The translations under genes and the position numbers were made by a program. Positions 8,494 through 10,176 of a DNA stretch of 10,176 nt are shown piece after piece (position 1 is the stretch's first letter; each line of letters opens with the position of its first letter). A model generated the notes under the pieces. That model searched no databases, was not told the DNA's origin, and worked only from the letters and a program-made list of their open reading frames with translations. The stretch lies in contig WPDH01000204.1 of assembly GCA_019137255.1 (NCBI GenBank), positions 1 through 10,176 of the forward strand, read 5' to 3'. This DNA is from Corinectria fuckeliana (taxonomy: Eukaryota; Ascomycota; Sordariomycetes; Hypocreales; Nectriaceae).

Positions 8494-10176
8494 TACTATA
8501 GATTTATAAGGCTAGTTTATAGTATAAGATAATATATTAGCTTAGAAACTATTAGGTAAGCAGTTAAGTAGTTTTATACTTAGATAGTTAGAGCCTAAAC
8601 TTATATTAGTTTTATAGTAGGTTTATTAGGTATCCCTATTATTTAGTATACCTAAGGTAAAAAATAATAATATATTTAGGTGTTTTTTTACTAGTCTTAT
8701 ATAAGTATTATAATAAAAGCATATTAGGTATATACCTCTAAAAGAGAAAGCTCTTAAGACTAATTTTTCCTATTTATAACTATATAAGTATTAAGCTTTA
8801 ATATTTATTAAGATCTTAATATAAGTATAATACTCTTTTATTATTAGTAAAAAGATAAGTTTTAGCTAGTTTAAGTTAATTAGTCTTTTAGTACTCTCTT
8901 ACTTTATCTTAGAGTTAGGTTTACTATATAGTCTATTTAGAAAGAGTATAAGCTTTTATTACTACTAATATTAGTTTATACTTTTTATAAGAGAGCTAGC
9001 TTTTAAGCTAATTTCTAACTTCTTATTATAGTTACTATTATAGTCTCTACTATTACTTATAGCAAATCTATCTTAAAGCTATAGTAATAGCAGCCCTAAT
9101 AAGCTAAGTAGTATCTTATCTCTTAGTATAGCTATAAAATTAGGTAGCTAGTTTATTAAGATAGATATTAAGAGGGGGAATAGCTAGCTCTATCTCTAGT
9201 AGGTAAGCAAATATAGCTTTATAAGCCTTTACTACTATATATAGATTTTAAGTTTATTCTAATATAAGTGCTTATATAATACCTTAAGGCTTACTACTAG
9301 AGGCTATTAAGATGTGATAGGCTTTTATATTATAGACTATAGTAAAATAGATAACTTATATATAGATTAATCTTACTCTTTTAAGGCTAACCTTTTATAT
9401 ACTTATAGTAATTATAGTAAGAGCCTAGTATTAACACTTAAGTTTCCTTTTAAGGTGGTTTATATATAGGCCTTATAGTAGTTTATAATAAAAGAAGAGT
9501 CTAAGAAACCTATAGATTTAGGTAAGCTATACTATTAAGTCTTTAAGTTAGATTTATATTTAGTCTACTATATATTTATAAGTAAAGTAAAAGAGTTATA
9601 CTTTATTTAGTTTCTAGGTTATACTATTTATTTAGGCCTAATTATTATATATTTCTTATATAGTTTTAAGCTAGGTTTAGGTCTTTTTTATATTATAGCT
9701 AAATACTAGTAGGTTTATATTATTTATAAATTTAATAACTAATATCCTAAGAGTATTATTAAGAGTTTTATAAAGGCTAGAAATAAAAAAGATAAATAAA
9801 ATAGGTAATAAAAGAGATTCTTAAGAGACTTTTATTTTAACTTTAATTAGGTTAGAGGTTTAGCTATTAAATTAAAGTTATATTATTTATAATATAAGAT
9901 AGTTAGTAAGCTATATTAGAAGCTATTTAGAGAATCTTTTTAGTTATAAGATAGTAATAAGTTATTTATAGTTAATACTATTAAAAGCTCTTATAAAGTT
10001 AAGCTAGAGGAGAGAGATAAGACTATATTAGGCTTATACTATATATACTACTTTAATAACTATAGCTAGAGCTAGCTTTATTAACTTTTTAGGCTTATTA
10101 CCTATTTACCTTAAGAGTAGTAGCTTCTTCTCTTTTATTATAGTTATAATATACTTACTAATAACTATTTTAATAA
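8494..10176 (-). mobile_element. LINE copy 2, 3' part, truncated by the window edge
   Basis: This 1,683-base stretch is colinear with 665-2347 at a constant offset of 7,829. The offset holds at the element end, at F-V-D-D (1890 versus 9719) and at the last window base, so there is no net insertion or deletion between the copies. It is the same minus-strand LINE with the same 3' end. Differences are mostly transitions, and this copy keeps somewhat more G and C (for example agggggg-type words near 9172 where copy 1 has agagaga). The element continues past the window. Confidence 0.93.
8499..10176 (-). pseudogene. LINE ORF2 relic, copy 2 (reverse transcriptase to C terminus)
   Basis: This is the second decayed ORF2, cut by the window inside RT block 1. 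In one frame (first bases equal to 1 modulo 3) it shows the QGSP-like block at 9823-9834, F-I-N-N for F-V-D-D at 9719-9730, R-F-L-R-L-F-F for R-F-L-G-x-x-x-D at about 9491-9511, A-Y-K-A at 9215-9226, E-I-E-L-A-I-P-P-L just after it, and K-K-T-P-K at about 8672-8689. The A-Y-K-A ... E-x-x-x-x-I-P-P-L block is typical of the segment after the reverse transcriptase in fungal LINEs. Stops are spread through the frame, so it is inactive. A TAA at 8504-8506 may be the original stop codon. Confidence 0.88.

Overview
This window looks like a gene-poor, A+T-rich block of a filamentous ascomycete (Pezizomycotina) nuclear genome, made of transposon remains destroyed by repeat-induced point mutation (RIP). 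CpA/TpG and CpG are almost absent, TpA is in great excess, surviving C sits mostly in CpT and surviving G in ApG. Reading frames are closed mainly by TAA and TAG, as expected when Gln and Trp codons suffer C-to-T and G-to-A changes. The species cannot be fixed from this sequence, and I see no intact gene.

Layout. (1) 1-664 and 6522-7158 are the two arms of a long inverted repeat; the left arm may continue beyond the window. (2) Between them, about 665-6521, lies a long minus-strand fungal non-LTR retrotransposon (LINE, Tad-like type). Its ORF2 can still be followed in one reading frame from the endonuclease (about 3905-3300) through the reverse transcriptase (about 2470-1880) to the C-terminal Cys/His segment (about 990-670). 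The stretch 3930-6521 should be its ORF1 and 5' region, but is too decayed to read. (3) 7159-7274 shows nothing. (4) 7275-8490 holds a (TAA)n microsatellite and, in the same plus-strand frame, a decayed unidentified reading frame with coiled-coil character; a 64-codon stop-free piece of it at 8055-8249 is the only sizeable open frame. (5) 8494-10176 is a second copy of the same LINE, also minus strand. It is colinear with 665-2347 and runs off the window inside the reverse transcriptase.

How it fits together. The LINE copies, the inverted arms and the plus-strand relic all carry the same mutation signature, so the block was probably silenced together after duplication. The right arm (about 6690-7060) kept far more CpA/TpG and G+C than its partner and is the least damaged sequence here. 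No new functional system was found. The points of interest are the palindrome with a LINE at its apex, the unequal mutation of its arms, the frame preservation of the dead LINE, and a microsatellite that may be a converted CAA (polyglutamine) tract.
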